Shown here piece by piece: positions 22,354 through 33,123 of a DNA stretch of 64,000 nucleotides; position 1 is the stretch's first letter, and every line of letters begins with the position of its first letter. A program made the translations under genes and the position numbers. The notes under the pieces were generated by a model. That model made no database searches. It was not told the DNA's origin and saw only the letters and a program-made list of their open reading frames with translations. Source of the stretch: Isoetes taiwanensis (Eukaryota > Streptophyta > Lycopodiopsida > Isoetales > Isoetaceae); the NCBI GenBank assembly GCA_021234155.1, contig JAJEKV010000026.1, positions 2,974,001 to 3,038,000 on the forward strand. Reading direction: 5' to 3'.

Positions 22354-23763
22354 ATAAAAAACCCCTAAAAGTATTCGCTGATGTTATTTACGCACTACAA
22401 ATGTGCACCCCCCTTGATGAGAGTAGCAGATGTTATGAAAGCGCATACAGAACTAGATAGGACTAAGGACATGGATCCCTATCTAGAGTCTTATTTGACT
22501 AGAAAGGGGTTAGTCCCTCTATGATGTCATTTTTATATACAATCAATACAATTTAAAAAATGTTATGAATGTGTTGTTTACAAATGCTAATCAAACATCA
22601 CTTTCCTCCCTATATTGAACGTAAAAATTAAAGTACCTAGCAAATATAGATTAAACATTGTACTCTTGCATAACATCATGTCAAACACCACAACACTACA
22701 TTCAATAAGGGGTTTGCAAAAGTGGCGTGCTTTTGGAACAGACATAATGCCAATTTAAATAAATAATATCTACCATACCCTACTTGAGAAATAGATGGGT
22801 ATTAGTACATGTAGCATTGAACTATTAGAATATACTTCTTGCGATGATGTCAATGTTCATTGAATCAAGGCGCTGCAATAGAACAATATCAGAGAACAAA
22901 CTTTCAGTTTTGTCATCCACTACCAAATAAGCATCTATGCAATCCCTTCAAGGAATACCATAGAAATAAAAGGGGATCCATTTGTATAAATTGAAGTTCT
23001 TCTGAATACCCTTTGTTAAGAGCTAATTATTTGAAAGGGAGTTTTGTCACATCTCAACCACAAAAAAGCCTTGATTACAAAATGAACCAGTAGTGACTAT
23101 TTTGAATAAGCCACTGAAAGTGAACCTTACAGGAATACCTGTACATTATTTCAAATCATAGAACTTCAGTCGTTCTTGGTTAATCCTGAAGTCCTGCAAC
23201 ATGGAGGCTAGATAATGAGTACAAATTCATAAGAAACAACACAAACTTTAATTAGTTGTGCAAAATCCATACAAGTGCTTCTAGGTAATAACCAAGCAAA
23301 TTGTACAATCCTGCATCCAATAATTACGAGCACACTTACATACTTACGCACCACGCCAGCTTAATCATATCAAGCATTATAATAGTCCTATAAATAAAAG
23401 TGAATACACAATAGTCTATTTGTTTGTTTATAGTTGTTTATAAACCTAATTAAATCTTTGTTTCTTCCTCTTATAGTCTATTTGTTTGTTTACAAACCCA
23501 ATCAAATCTTTGTTCCTTCCTCTAATAGAGGAGGCAAGCATTGTTGAGGTATCGGATAACCATGTCATCTTAACCTCATTTGGTATGCTACATATAAAAT
23601 GAATAAAGCAAGGTTGTGATTGGCCTAGCATGACCAACACAATTTTTGGACACGAAGCTTGGTAAGCTATTGTGGAGACAATATCCATAAGAATATGAGC
23701 CTACAAGACAATTAGTAATCCAGCCTCACTCAAACTAGATGCACAAAAGTTATATATACGTAA
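22354..23763. other. Intergenic; contains a 60-bp tandem duplication
   Basis: No gene is recognised. At about 23411-23527 the block ATAGTCTATTTGTTTGTTTA...AATCTTTGTTTCTTCCTCT is present twice in tandem with small differences. Confidence 0.5.
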
Positions 23764-24049
23764 AAACAGTTTAGGTTGAATTCTGCCCGCGCGTCCAATA
23801 ACGCCACGCCACGTGGCGAACTTTCAAACCCTGAATGTTAACAATTTTTTTAGGTTTCTTTCTGCCGCGTTCTCAGCTTCTTCTCCGGCGTTCTCAGCTT
23901 CTTCCCCGGCTGATTTTACCTCATGATCAGAGTTCTACCCAACCGATTATGAAGATTTACCCACCGATTTTGAAGATTTACTTGTTTTCTCAAGATTTTA
24001 CTTAACATTTCAAGGATTTCACAGCCGCAGAATTCAACCTAAACTGTTT
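23764..24049. mobile_element. MITE with 22-bp perfect terminal repeats
   Basis: AAACAGTTTAGGTTGAATTC at 23764 and its exact complement at 24028-24049 (22 bp each) bound a 286-bp segment. The similarity continues outward imperfectly (ACGTAAAAACAG against ACGTGGAAACAG), so the true ends may be a few bases further out. Inside is a duplicated CGTTCTCAGCTTCTTC motif. It is non-coding. Confidence 0.65.
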
Positions 24050-24061
24050 CCACGTTATAAA

Positions 24062-24158
24062 AATGTTGCTTTAGGCAACATTCTGGGGTGTCAGCAACGC
24101 CTCCGCGCTCCGCGCGTCGGCCTTGCTTCCATCCCAGAATGTTGCCTAAAGCAACATT
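24062..24158. repeat. Foldback hairpin with 26-bp perfect arms
   Basis: The arms at 24062-24087 and 24133-24158 are exact inverted copies. Each arm is itself nearly palindromic (AATGTTGC...GCAACATT). The 45-nt loop is GC-rich (CGCGCTCCGCGCG). It could be a tiny MITE or a small-RNA precursor-like foldback. Confidence 0.75.
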
Positions 24159-24745
24159 CTTATATACAAGAATCCCCTACTGCTTCAAATTCCGGGTGGA
24201 AGCAGTGCCGACGTGCGAATGTCGGGTTGAATCAAGAAACTCTGTTCCGCGGCGATTTTGAAACAGCTACGACACATGGCATGTCGTGATTCGCAGACAC
24301 GACAGAATCATTGGTATGGTACCCTGTTTTTACGTATTCTTTTGCATTTATTGGATAATTCATTCCTAATCATTAGCAAATAACCTGCCTCATCTAATAT
24401 TGGAACAAAATGGAGCAAATTCACATGCAGCCCACGCTCAAAACTTATCACGGATGTGTCTAATCCCATTTTACTTACCTACGATAATCTTCCACTATGG
24501 CATGTATTAGGTTCAAATGTGTTAGGTTAAAAAAAAAAAGGAAATTGTGGGATTTCGTCGGGACTAACTTTTGCAACTTCACCTTTCTTGTTCGAACCAC
24601 ATCTATTAAACCTTTGGATTTTCTTCTTATCAAAGACTGCTGCAATTGAAGGAGATGAGGTTATTTCTCCTTAGCACGTTCATCGTGAATCTTCCTGTCT
24701 ATTCCCCCATCTTCTCGAAGTCAATTCTTGCTTTTGGATATCGAT

Positions 24746-24811
24746 TATTTACTGAATACATATCTATACAAACATCGGTTCTTTACTGAATACATATCTA
24801 TACAAACATCC
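24746..24811. repeat. Tandem duplication of about 33 bp
   Basis: TTTACTGAATACATATCTAT plus ACAAACATC occurs twice head-to-tail. Confidence 0.8.
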
Positions 24812-24856
24812 CAGGCTGTAATACCTGCGTCTGGACAGACCGTTAGGCTAAGAGCC

Positions 24857-25140
24857 TGTTGGAATTAAGTGTTTATCCTAATGGTTGCAAGTTTCTATTT
24901 TAGTTTGCTTGAATCATGCATGTTACTTAAGTTATGGAGAGCTCGGTTAGGAGCAATTGGAGGCATTACCTGCTCCTGTTGTTTTGGCTAAACTTAAGGT
25001 GTTCTCATGTATTTAAACTGAAATATTGAATGAGAAAGATCACCGAGTTCACGCATCCCTGATCATTCCTATTCTAAGTGTTTTGTGTTCAGTTAGAAAT
25101 ATTGATATTTCTAGTTGATCTTGATCTTGATTTTATCACA
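24857..25140 (+). mobile_element. Probable solo copia LTR
   Basis: The segment starts TGTTGGAATTAAGTG and ends TTTTATCACA. It contains a TATTTAAAC box followed by ATTGAATGAGAAAGATCACC, the layout of many plant copia LTRs. No coding region flanks it and no unambiguous target duplication is seen. Confidence 0.45.
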
Positions 25141-25971
25141 AAACGATAGTACACACTAGGATCATTTGAGCTTGCAAGAAAACCAATCATGATTAGTACC
25201 TGGTTCAGTTTGGAGTACCAAGTCCTTGATGCCTCCTAAGGTTGCAAAGACTTCCCCATGTCCTTGATGCAAAATTGGAGGCATAGGATAGCATGTAAAA
25301 AGATTTTATAAGGCCTTAACTAGCCCCTGAAGCATTGTAATTCCCACATGTACAGAATTCCAACATTGAACGAATCGATTTCTGCAGCAGCAGCTGCAAG
25401 AAATCTACTCAAAGTCGTTTATGCTTTTCAATGCTCAAATTGCTAAGTTCAAGATATCTTGAGAAGCATCTTCAAGTAAAGTGCCCTGTAACCCCACATC
25501 ATTGTATTCAGGCACCCTACAATACTTGTAGACAGATTCTACGGTCCCAAAAAGATCATGATGCTGTATCTAAAAGCACAGATGTAGCGCCCTACTTCAC
25601 AAGCCAGAGCGCTCCCATACCATGTCAAGAATGTAAAGAAATCCAGGCAACAAAGTACCCAACTCACACTTTTACATAATGAAATTAGATGGATAATGAA
25701 CTTGCAAAGGGCATTAGATCGGCAAATAATGCTAGCCAGCTTTGATTTTACTGTATGCTCGTCATAGGCATGTTCTAGAGGCAGCTTTGGAGGTGTCACA
25801 GCTAGGATGAGATGTGACAAGCTGCCATATCATCATTATGCCATGGTTGATATTACAATTACAGAGGGCCAACCTTGAATACAAGGACAATCAATTCAAG
25901 GAACAAAGCCATTCTAGAAAGACAAAATTTAGAAAAAAGGAAAAGCAGAGATGCCCATAACAGGAAACTAC
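25141..25971. other. Downstream of the PRAT gene, no gene recognised
   Basis: Frames at 25431-25679 (plus) and 25539-25820 (minus) have no recognised motif. A further 3' exon or the 3' UTR of the PRAT gene could lie here, because its last exon has a possible donor (AAG|GTGAAT near 25999). Confidence 0.4.
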
Positions 25972-27376
25972 TTAAAAAACAAGTAAAGCATCAGAATTCA
26001 CCTTCATATGATCTAAAATGATCAACCTTGGCCCAGGTGGAATGTTAACATCTCTGAGTGCACTGCGAAAAATATGATGAGAATGAATGGCACTTGAACT
26101 GTTTAGAAGGCTTAAATTTCATTGCCCACTATATATTGTGTTTTTTCCCTTAAATTTGTTTTGCATATAAAACCAACTGCTTAACAACTTACAGGGGCAA
26201 AGTGCGAAAAGCATCATACGCCCAGGAAACTTTTACTAAAGCATTTTGTTTCGAACATGAAAACTACTACAGATGGTTGAAATAAGCTTTTATTCATTGG
26301 GTTACAAAGAATGCTTTCTATTCTGCTTTAAACATATAGGGAGGAGGAGGCCAAACCTATCAGTCAATAGTGGCAAGGTGGAATCAGTAAGCATTCCCTT
26401 TTTGAAATTCTTTTCGTATTTTTGGAGACCAAGACTGCGAAGCATGCCTCTAGATTGTGCATAATACACATCATCAACAGGAGCCTGAAAGAATGTTTGT
26501 CCAATCTGGACGTGGCCCAAATCTTAGAATACTTGATAATCGTATCTACCATCTAAAAGCTACTTGTATATACTATTGATAAAAAGATCACAAACACATA
26601 CGCATCTGGATATCTTTGTGCACTCAATTTCTAGCTAAGCTTGAAGTATGGCAATCAAAAGTTCAGAATCCAAATGCTCAAATTTTAGTGTGCTCAAATA
26701 AATAAATACAATTACCTTAAAAAACCCAGCCTGTACTATTCCAAATGTAAGTCCCGTGGTGATCGCACCCATGGCTATATTCTCTCCTCCCATTCCACCC
26801 ACAAGTGAGAGACATGCACCTGCGCCAAAGCCTGAAACCAGACTGCCAATGATCTGCAGTTAGGATAAGATGACAGATTACATGTCCCCATTTTTTCCAA
26901 CAACAATATGGAAATAATTTCTAGCTCATGAATAGCCACCTGCGAAAGAAAGGAAAAAGCACTGACGACTAACCTCGTTTGCGCATCCTCAATACCACCC
27001 CGTAACCTTTTCATGGCGCACGTTAATCCTGCATTGACGCCTGCTATAACGGCAACATTTCGAGCTTGAACCATTGGACCCCCAGAAAATGGCTGCAAAA
27101 GCATGAAGCAATCTGGATTTTATGAAAGAACAGACTAAAACACTGAGATGCTAAATGAGAACAGAATTCATAAACAAGTGCCTGGGTATATGCAGCCATT
27201 TGCGGATATGCCACGTTCAAATCCGCTGACAAACGGCCCACTAAGCCACCCATAAGAGCTCCCTGAAGAGCGGTGGTTCCAGTGACTAGGGCAACTTCTA
27301 TGGGAGCAGGCTGTTGGCGAGTCCATGCTTTAAATCCGGCGTCTAATTCCTTCGCCTTCTGTTGGAGGACCTCCAT
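25972..27376 (-). CDS. Tim17/22/23-family (PRAT) membrane protein with SAM domain, HP30 type
   Basis: Five exons can be assembled with good splice sites: 27376-27176, 27092-26974, 26842-26716, 26505-26357 and 26062-25972, totalling 228 codons. Exon 1 gives MEVLQQKAKELDAGFKAW and VALVTGTTALQGALMGGLVG. Exon 2 gives GGPMVQARNVAVIAGVNAGL and CAMKRLRG. Exon 3 gives LVGGMGGENIAMGAITTGL. Together these are the four glycine-rich membrane segments of the preprotein and amino acid transporter (PRAT) family. Exon 4 gives RSLGLQKYEKNFKKGMLTD and exon 5 SALRDVNIPPGPRLIILDH, a C-terminal SAM domain. This pairing is typical of plant HP30 proteins, linked to import of transit-peptide-less proteins into the chloroplast envelope and to mitochondria. 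No stop or frameshift interrupts it. The ATG at 27376 is the only one upstream in frame. A short extra 3' exon is possible. Confidence 0.9.
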
Positions 27377-27519
27377 AGCCAAAACCAAACTGGCTTTCCT
27401 TCCACCCCCGAATTTGCAGCAGGAGGTGATTCTTTTAAACGTAAAAACAGAGCATCAACGTATTCTGCCGGGTTCGAATCACGACATACCACGTATCGCT
27501 TATCACAACACGCCACGTG

Positions 27520-27830
27520 TCACATATCCTCCTCACAATTAGCTCTTTTCAAGTCACAGAGATTTAGGTATTGACTCAAGCCGGCATTCCAAAGACTTTA
27601 CCTCCAAAGACTTTACCCGCAATAGTGTCACCTATCCTTTTCGACGAATGTTTAGCTCTTTTCAAGTCGCATACTGAACAAGGTTTTATGATTCAAGCCG
27701 GCATTCCAGAGATTTTACCTGCAGTTTCAGCGAACGTGTCACATATCCTTTTCTGGAATGTTTAGCTCTTTTCAAGTCGCCGATGGAACAGAGGTTTCTT
27801 GATTCAAGCCGGCAATCCAGAGATTTGACC
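27520..27830. repeat. Three tandem units of about 110 bp upstream of the PRAT gene
   Basis: The landmarks TTAGCTCTTTTCAAGTC, TGATTCAAGCCGGCATTCC and GTGTCACATATCCTTTTC recur three times in order. The array starts about 150 bp upstream of the PRAT start codon, so it lies within its probable promoter or leader, and the units could carry repeated regulatory sites. The copies differ by substitutions and small indels. Confidence 0.75.
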
Positions 27831-28586
27831 CTACACTCCAACTACATTCCATTGATTTCACTCTACATTCCAGCTTTTTTATACAATAGAATCTTTGATA
27901 CCCTTTTTTCACGGACGTTTGTCATGAACATATTTTGGTGGTAAATGAAATCTCCACGTAAAGTCAAAGTCAAATGTAATAGTCAAAAGGACTATATCAA
28001 GCCAAGCCGACTCTTACGGAAGGTTTGGAAATTGAAGGCTTCCGTGCAAAATAAAGTCTAGAGAAAAAAAGAGGCCTTCCAAAAACATGTCTACATTTCA
28101 CATAGCCTTACACAATGAAAGTCTAAAAAAAAGTATGCATGCAACAAAAAGTCCATATTTGGCCTAGCGATGCGCTTGTACCCCTTTATTAATTTCAGGT
28201 CAATATGTATATTCATATTTGCAAGTTACGTACATATATATCAAGTTGGTATGTATGTACGAATTGTTGAAATTTAATGATGTTCATATAATCTCTATGT
28301 ATTAAGCATGTACGATGTAACTTTTAAAAGACAAAACAGTTTGTTGGAATTAAATAATGTTCATATAATCTCTGTATGTTAATTTTAAGCACTTCGAAGG
28401 GGAAAAAAGTTTAAGCTCGTGCATTGTTACTTTAAAACTAAGAATGCAAATGAAAGTCTAGTTTGAATCATGCCATGCAATTTGAAAGTCTTTGTTTGGG
28501 AGTGACCTTCAAAAAAATATATATATAGGCAGCCTTTCAATTTCCAACCCTGTGGGCAACCCATCAAGTAGGTTTCCCAATGGAAA
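27831..28586. other. Intergenic with possible TATA box for the downstream ORF
   Basis: This is AT-rich sequence with two related segments (GAATTGTTGAAATTTAATGA... and GTTGGAATTAAATAATGTTC..., near 28260 and 28343). TATATATATAG at about 28518-28528 lies about 60 bp upstream of the ATG at 28587. Confidence 0.4.
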
Positions 28587-29519
28587 ATGAAACTGGTGGT
28601 CTGGCAGGGGGAATTTTTTGTTGTTGTTAATGTTGTTGGCCGTCCGATTGGTATGTGGACGAATCTGGACGTCTGGATGAGAAGGGCCAGAAATAGCAAG
28701 AACATGAGGCTGAAGTGTTGGCATGGAATGGGCGATGCGACCAGTTCCGGGCCGGGAGGAAGAGACTGGCATCAACTGCTTGTGCATTTGTTCTTGTGTC
28801 TGAGCGCCATGCCGAGCAGCCAAGGATCTGTGGAGGCCAACACAGGTATGTTCCACAGTCTTTCTATGTTGAAGAGAATTGCCAGGAGTGTTAGATCAGG
28901 GCAGGGCATGCACGGTTGTCTGGATGAGGAGGGGAGGCCTCCTGAGAGCAGCAGCGCTGGAGCTGCTAGAGGGAGGTTAGATTCTGCTGGACCGATGAAT
29001 GTTATGGCTGAGAATAACCATGTTTCCCATGAATTGAATTGCATGGGTTCTGCTGTGCCCATGAATTTTGCGCCTGAACATAACTCCCTCTGCCTTGATT
29101 CCCATCCTATATTCCATCATAGTAATTTTGTTGAAGTGCCTTCTGAGCAGCTTCATCTGTCACCGAAGAGAGGTGAATATAATTTAGGTCTTCTAGTTGA
29201 TGCCTGCAATGCGTGTGAGCCGTCTAAGAAGAGAGGCATGCCAAGGAAGGACAGTGGCATTGTAATTAGAGAGCAGAATGATAGGGATGCGCAGAAGAAG
29301 AGAAAGCAGTTTGAAAGGGAGGAGAAGAAAAGATTTAAACAGGTGGAGAGAGAGAACAAGCAGGTGGAGAGAGAGAACAAGCAGGTGGAAAGAGAGAAGA
29401 AGCAGAGAGAAAGGAAGGAAGAGCAGAAGAGAGTGAAGAAGGAGAGAGAAGACAAGAAATGTATGGAGAGAAAGGAGAAGGAGATGAGGAAAAGCATGCA
29501 GAGAGAAGCTAAAAAGTAG
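28587..29519 (+). CDS. Hypothetical protein with charged coiled-coil C-terminus
   Basis: An open frame of 310 codons. The first 200 residues show no recognised motif. Residues from about 225 to the end are almost wholly Lys/Arg/Glu with a short internal repeat (KQVEREN twice, then KQVEREK), predicting a long basic coiled coil. It ends at TAG (29517-29519), only about 30 bp before the TIR insertion at 29549. The broken HUH Rep region continues in the same orientation beyond that insertion. It may be the N-terminal part of the Rep gene, an independent gene or a chance frame; the first 100 residues are the least convincing. Confidence 0.4.
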   Translation: MKLVVWQGEFFVVVNVVGRPIGMWTNLDVWMRRARNSKNMRLKCWHGMGDATSSGPGGRDWHQLLVHLFLCLSAMPSSQGSVEANTGMFHSLSMLKRIARSVRSGQGMHGCLDEEGRPPESSSAGAARGRLDSAGPMNVMAENNHVSHELNCMGSAVPMNFAPEHNSLCLDSHPIFHHSNFVEVPSEQLHLSPKRGEYNLGLLVDACNACEPSKKRGMPRKDSGIVIREQNDRDAQKKRKQFEREEKKRFKQVERENKQVERENKQVEREKKQRERKEEQKRVKKEREDKKCMERKEKEMRKSMQREAKK

Positions 29520-29548
29520 CGTCTTTGGATGTCGGGCAGGACAAGAGG

Positions 29549-30494
29549 GGGCAAAAGTATGCTTTGGTGGGTATCAAATAAACGCTGGTTCAAAGACTCA
29601 AAGACTCCAAAGACTTTCCAAAGACTTTCCAAAGACTTTTTGTTTTTTTGTTTTTCATAATCGGCCATGCAATTCGATCATACATGCAAAATTTCAGGGC
29701 CTAATTTGGGATATTGAGTGAGCAATTAGAGAAAACCCATTTCTGCAGCAATTTTGGTAAAACAGAACAAAATTTCTTAATTCAGCCCAAATTAAGCTAA
29801 ATCAGATGGGGCTTTTCAGATTTTCATAATCGGCCATGCACCCATATCCTACGTGCAAAATTTCAGAACCTAATTTGGGATATTGTGTGAGCAATTAGAG
29901 AAAACCATTTCTCGCAGCCGCTTTGGTACAGTGAAGAATTTTTTAATTCAGCCCAAATTAAGCTAAATCAGTTGGGGCTTTTCAGATTTTCATAATCGGC
30001 CATGCACCCATATCCTATGTGCAAAATTTCAAACCCTAATTTGGGATATTGAGTGAAAAATTAAAGAAAACCATTCTTGCAAATGTGTTTTTTGTAAAAC
30101 AAATGAGAAATCTCTTAAAGTCAGCCCAATTTAAGCAAAATTAGATGGGGCTTTTAGGCTGAATATGGTCGAAATGACAATCCTACCTTGGTGGATAAGT
30201 TTTATGAAAAGATATGATGGATTGAGCAACTAATTGGAGATTCACATGCCAATTTGGAGTTTGGGTCAATCTGCGCACTAATCAGACTCCAATCTAATGA
30301 AATCGATGCTAATCTGATGGAAAATTCGAGCATTGTGGAATGATTCTTGGCTGAAGAATCCTCTTAACAAATGAAGGGTGTAAAAAATGAACCCACCAAA
30401 GACCCACCATCACCCAAAAAAAAGCACGAAGCATGGGTGCTGAAAGCATGCGTCCGGACGCATGCTTTTGATACCCACCAGCATACTTTTGCCC
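29549..30494. mobile_element. TIR element of about 946 bp with internal triplicated repeat
   Basis: GGGCAAAAGTATGCT at 29549 and its complement ending at 30494 bound the element, and a further GGTGGGTATCAAA is shared in inverted form just inside each end. Next to the right end is a 26-bp perfect palindrome (30443-30468) centred on CGTCCGGACG. The interior carries three tandem copies of a 170-bp unit. There is no coding frame. It sits between the coiled-coil ORF and the HUH region. I could not define a clean target duplication. Confidence 0.65.
29651..30155. repeat. Three tandem units of about 168 bp
   Basis: Each unit starts TTTTCATAATCGGCCATGCA (29651, 29821 and 29988) and includes CTAATTTGGGATATTG and TTCAGCCCAAATTAAGC. 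The third unit is more diverged. The array is confined to the TIR element. Confidence 0.88.
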
Positions 30495-30496
30495 AG

Positions 30497-31437
30497 TAAC
30501 TATCAGCGGGTCAGAGATAATAGAAGATCATTACGTCAGAGTGTGCAGGTTCTTGGATTTGGATTGCGTTGCAAGCATGGTGGCGGTAGAGCGGGGTTCT
30601 GAACTTGATCATTTACACCTGCAATGTGTATTTCGAAGTTCTTTACAAACATCGCCCAATGAACATTAGGTCAGGCGGGGCTCTAGATTGGACAAATCAT
30701 CGCCCGCCAGGTGGAGTGATTATGTGTAAAGCGTTGAAGGACACGCGTTTACACTGTTTTGAAGGAATGCTCGGCTATTGTCTGAAAGATGTTGGGAAAT
30801 TGCATTATAGAAATCACATGAAGGAGGTTACTTCTGAGCAGCTTGAGCGTGGTAAGAACTTATATGCACTGTACGGTGCGTGTGAGATAAAACACTGTGT
30901 GGTTCTGGATAACAGAAACTTGCTCAGTCGTGGGAGCCACTTTGTGTTATACCACAGGCGAAGGCAGAGAACTCCCAGTCTGTGCTACACGATTGCACGG
31001 ATGTTGCGAACTGGGAAGTTCGTTTTGTCTAGCGCATGGGTCCTTCCTTGGAATTCAGCCAGAATAAGTTACTATAGAGTAGAGGCTGCGTGGAGCCTTA
31101 CCCTGGATCCGAGGCATGCTTCTATCAAGGACGTGCGATGCGTCATTTATGGATTGCTGCCTGGGGAAGAGCCCATAGAGAAAGTGGGTAAAAGACGCCA
31201 TAGATTTTGGGATGATGCCTGGCATGTGCGGAGCTAGACAAGCTGGACGCAATGCTGGAAGAGGATGAAAATGGGAGTGGTGCTGACGATGATGGAGTAG
31301 ACATAGTGGATTATCCTCCAGATGAGGAGTATCGTGACGAGACTCCCACTTTCATTCCACCTGTAGATGGCAGCCTGCCCTTTTTCCAGGACTATATTCC
31401 TTTAGATATGCCGGATCCTGCCTTTGATATCGGATAG
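30497..31437 (+). pseudogene. Degenerate HUH-endonuclease (Rep-like) gene
   Basis: In the first frame, 30574-30650 reads MVAVERGSELDHLHLQCVF, containing a histidine-hydrophobe-histidine (HLH at 30610-30618) metal-binding motif. A frameshift near 30650 leads to the second frame, where GMLGYCLKDVGKLHY contains a YxxK catalytic motif (Tyr at 30776, Lys at 30785). This order and spacing fit single-tyrosine HUH endonucleases, as in Rep proteins and the eukaryotic transposons called replitrons. The frame stays open to 31237 (FWDDAW). A second frameshift near 31225 leads to an acidic tail (AELDKLDAMLEEDENG to DPAFDIG, 31228-31437). No helicase motif is seen. Which HUH family it belongs to is inference, and it is clearly broken. 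Confidence 0.55.
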
Positions 31438-31506
31438 TATGAGCTTTTGAATTGTTTGTTGATGTTCACGTTGCAGGTTCCTAATCAATTGAATCTTGTG
31501 TTGCAG

Positions 31507-31895
31507 GGGCGGATGTTGATGTTGGAGCTGACGGGAGAGAAAGGGATGCCAATCCTCCTCCTCCGTTCTCTACGTTCATTGCGTTGGATGTTGAGCCTGT
31601 GGAGAGGCGTGCCGTAGAAGGAGTGGTTCCTGCGTTTGTTGCTCCGTTTTTTTATGTTGAGTGGATGAAATCGCAGACTTGGCGAATTGTGCATGCATTG
31701 TCCGTTGCTTTAACTAATGCTGTATATATCCTAAAAGAGGCTCTAATTGCAGTGGATGATCCAGACATTCAGGTTTCAGTGCAGGACAGAAGAGTGTTTA
31801 GAGGGGAAGTGAATCATGTCCGAGCGATGCTCTTGTCTAAGCTGCGGCAGCTTCATGAGCTTGCAGCCGCTCATCCTAGCACTATGCGAGCATGA
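31507..31895 (+). CDS. Hypothetical C-terminal exon or small ORF
   Basis: After a TTGTTGCAG acceptor-like site at 31506, an open frame of about 130 codons runs to TGA at 31895 (FSTFIALDVEPVERRAVEG, then FYVEWMKSQTWRIVHALSV, ending LHELAAAHPSTMRA). It lies in the same orientation as the Rep relic, from which it is separated by about 70 bp with intron-like composition. It might be a further exon of that gene. I do not recognise a domain. Confidence 0.35.
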
Positions 31896-32679
31896 TTAGA
31901 CTTTATCTTCTGTCATGATGGAGGCCCTTGTTGTCTGTATAGTTTTATAGCTTTGGTTGCTTGTGTGAGAAGTCAGGTTTCAGCAGAATATGGAGTTGTG
32001 TTGCTTTGGGTGACTTAGAGAACAAGTTTTGTACAGAAAGCTCTTGAATGCTACGTTATCAGAAATGTTGGCTTATTTGCAATGAGTATGTTTGAATCAG
32101 GTGTTTCGTTGCTTTGAGCAGGAGGTGAAGAACAAGCTTTGTGCAGGGAATTCTCATGCTTGCTGTGTTATGATAAATCCTGTTGTATTTTCAATCTGAT
32201 GCTTCGATCAATTACTGTGGTTTCATTCCCTGTTACAATTTTCGGCCTGTTTTTCTTGTTGGATTATGTATTAGACGGCAAACAATGATGGATCTATTTT
32301 TTGTTGTTGGATTGTGTGGTCGACGGCAGCGAATTTCGCGATCTGTTCTCCTTGTTCAGTTCTCTGATAAAACCATTGTTCTTCGATTCTGTGATGAGCG
32401 GGAGATGTAGGGTTCGGATGTGTTTGATTGTGTCCATCGTCGTTTAATATGGACGGCGGAATTTTTTTTGGATGAAATTAGGTAGCGCGATTAGGATAGG
32501 ATTAAAAAAGAACTAAAAAATGAAAGTGCACAAAATTAAATACCATAAAAGAAAGTATGAAAAAATGTTTGATATTAATGTCGGCCAAATAATGTGCTAT
32601 GGGCTCTCATGCATGGAATCGAAATCTTGGGAATGGAACAAACATTTTAAATATGAGATCGAATTGAGCGTCATATTAT
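31896..32679. other. Intergenic, imperfect local duplications, no gene
   Basis: Pairs such as GAACAAGTTTTGTACAGAAA / GAACAAGCTTTGTGCAGGGA (32021 and 32129) and GGATTATGTATTAGACGGCA / GGATTGTGTGGTCGACGGCA show weak internal repetition. No coding support. Confidence 0.4.
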
Positions 32680-32821
32680 TTTTTATTTTATTAGGCGGTT
32701 TGGAATGGTTGTTTTTTATTTGATATGTTCCTACCTTGACCCGAACTTATTTTTTTATTTTATTAGGCGGTTTGGAATGGTTGTTTTTTATTTGATATGT
32801 TCCTACCTTGACCCGAACTTA
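32680..32821. repeat. 71-bp exact tandem duplication
   Basis: TTTTTTATTTTATTAGGCGG...CCTTGACCCGAACTTA occurs twice head-to-tail with no differences seen. Confidence 0.92.
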
Positions 32822-32933
32822 CAACTCTCGCGTCACACATTCATCATCTTTTGCAAAACTAAATTGTCAAATCATGCATGCCAAAATTGTCAAATCATGC
32901 ATGCCCATTCATACAAGCCCAAACAACATCAAT

Positions 32934-32942
32934 ATTATGGTC

Positions 32943-32973
<31 letters not shown>

Positions 32974-33123
32974 TTTGGGGGTGCTATCTTATGCATAGGT
33001 TGGTGGGCTTATTCGGTGGATCATGATTATTCTCTGAGATTTTAATCCCGTTTGTGCAGTTGTATCTGTTTTTTGGCTTGGACTTTTAATAAAATTTGAT
33101 GTCCTTCAAAAAAATTATGGTCT
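32934..33123 (+). mobile_element. 5'-truncated LINE fragment with perfect target duplication
   Basis: A short insert (32944-33113) is flanked by ATTATGGTCT at 32934-32943 and 33114-33123. Its right end, GGACTTTTAATAAAATTTGA followed by TGTCCTTCAAAAAAA, looks like the 3' end of a plant L1-type LINE with a poly(A) tail. The 5' junction is a (TTTA)n run of about 33 bp, perhaps added during target-primed reverse transcription. No coding sequence remains. Confidence 0.75.

Noticed and set aside
28427-28856. Minus-strand ORFs opposite the coiled-coil ORF
   Set aside because: Shadow frames without motifs.
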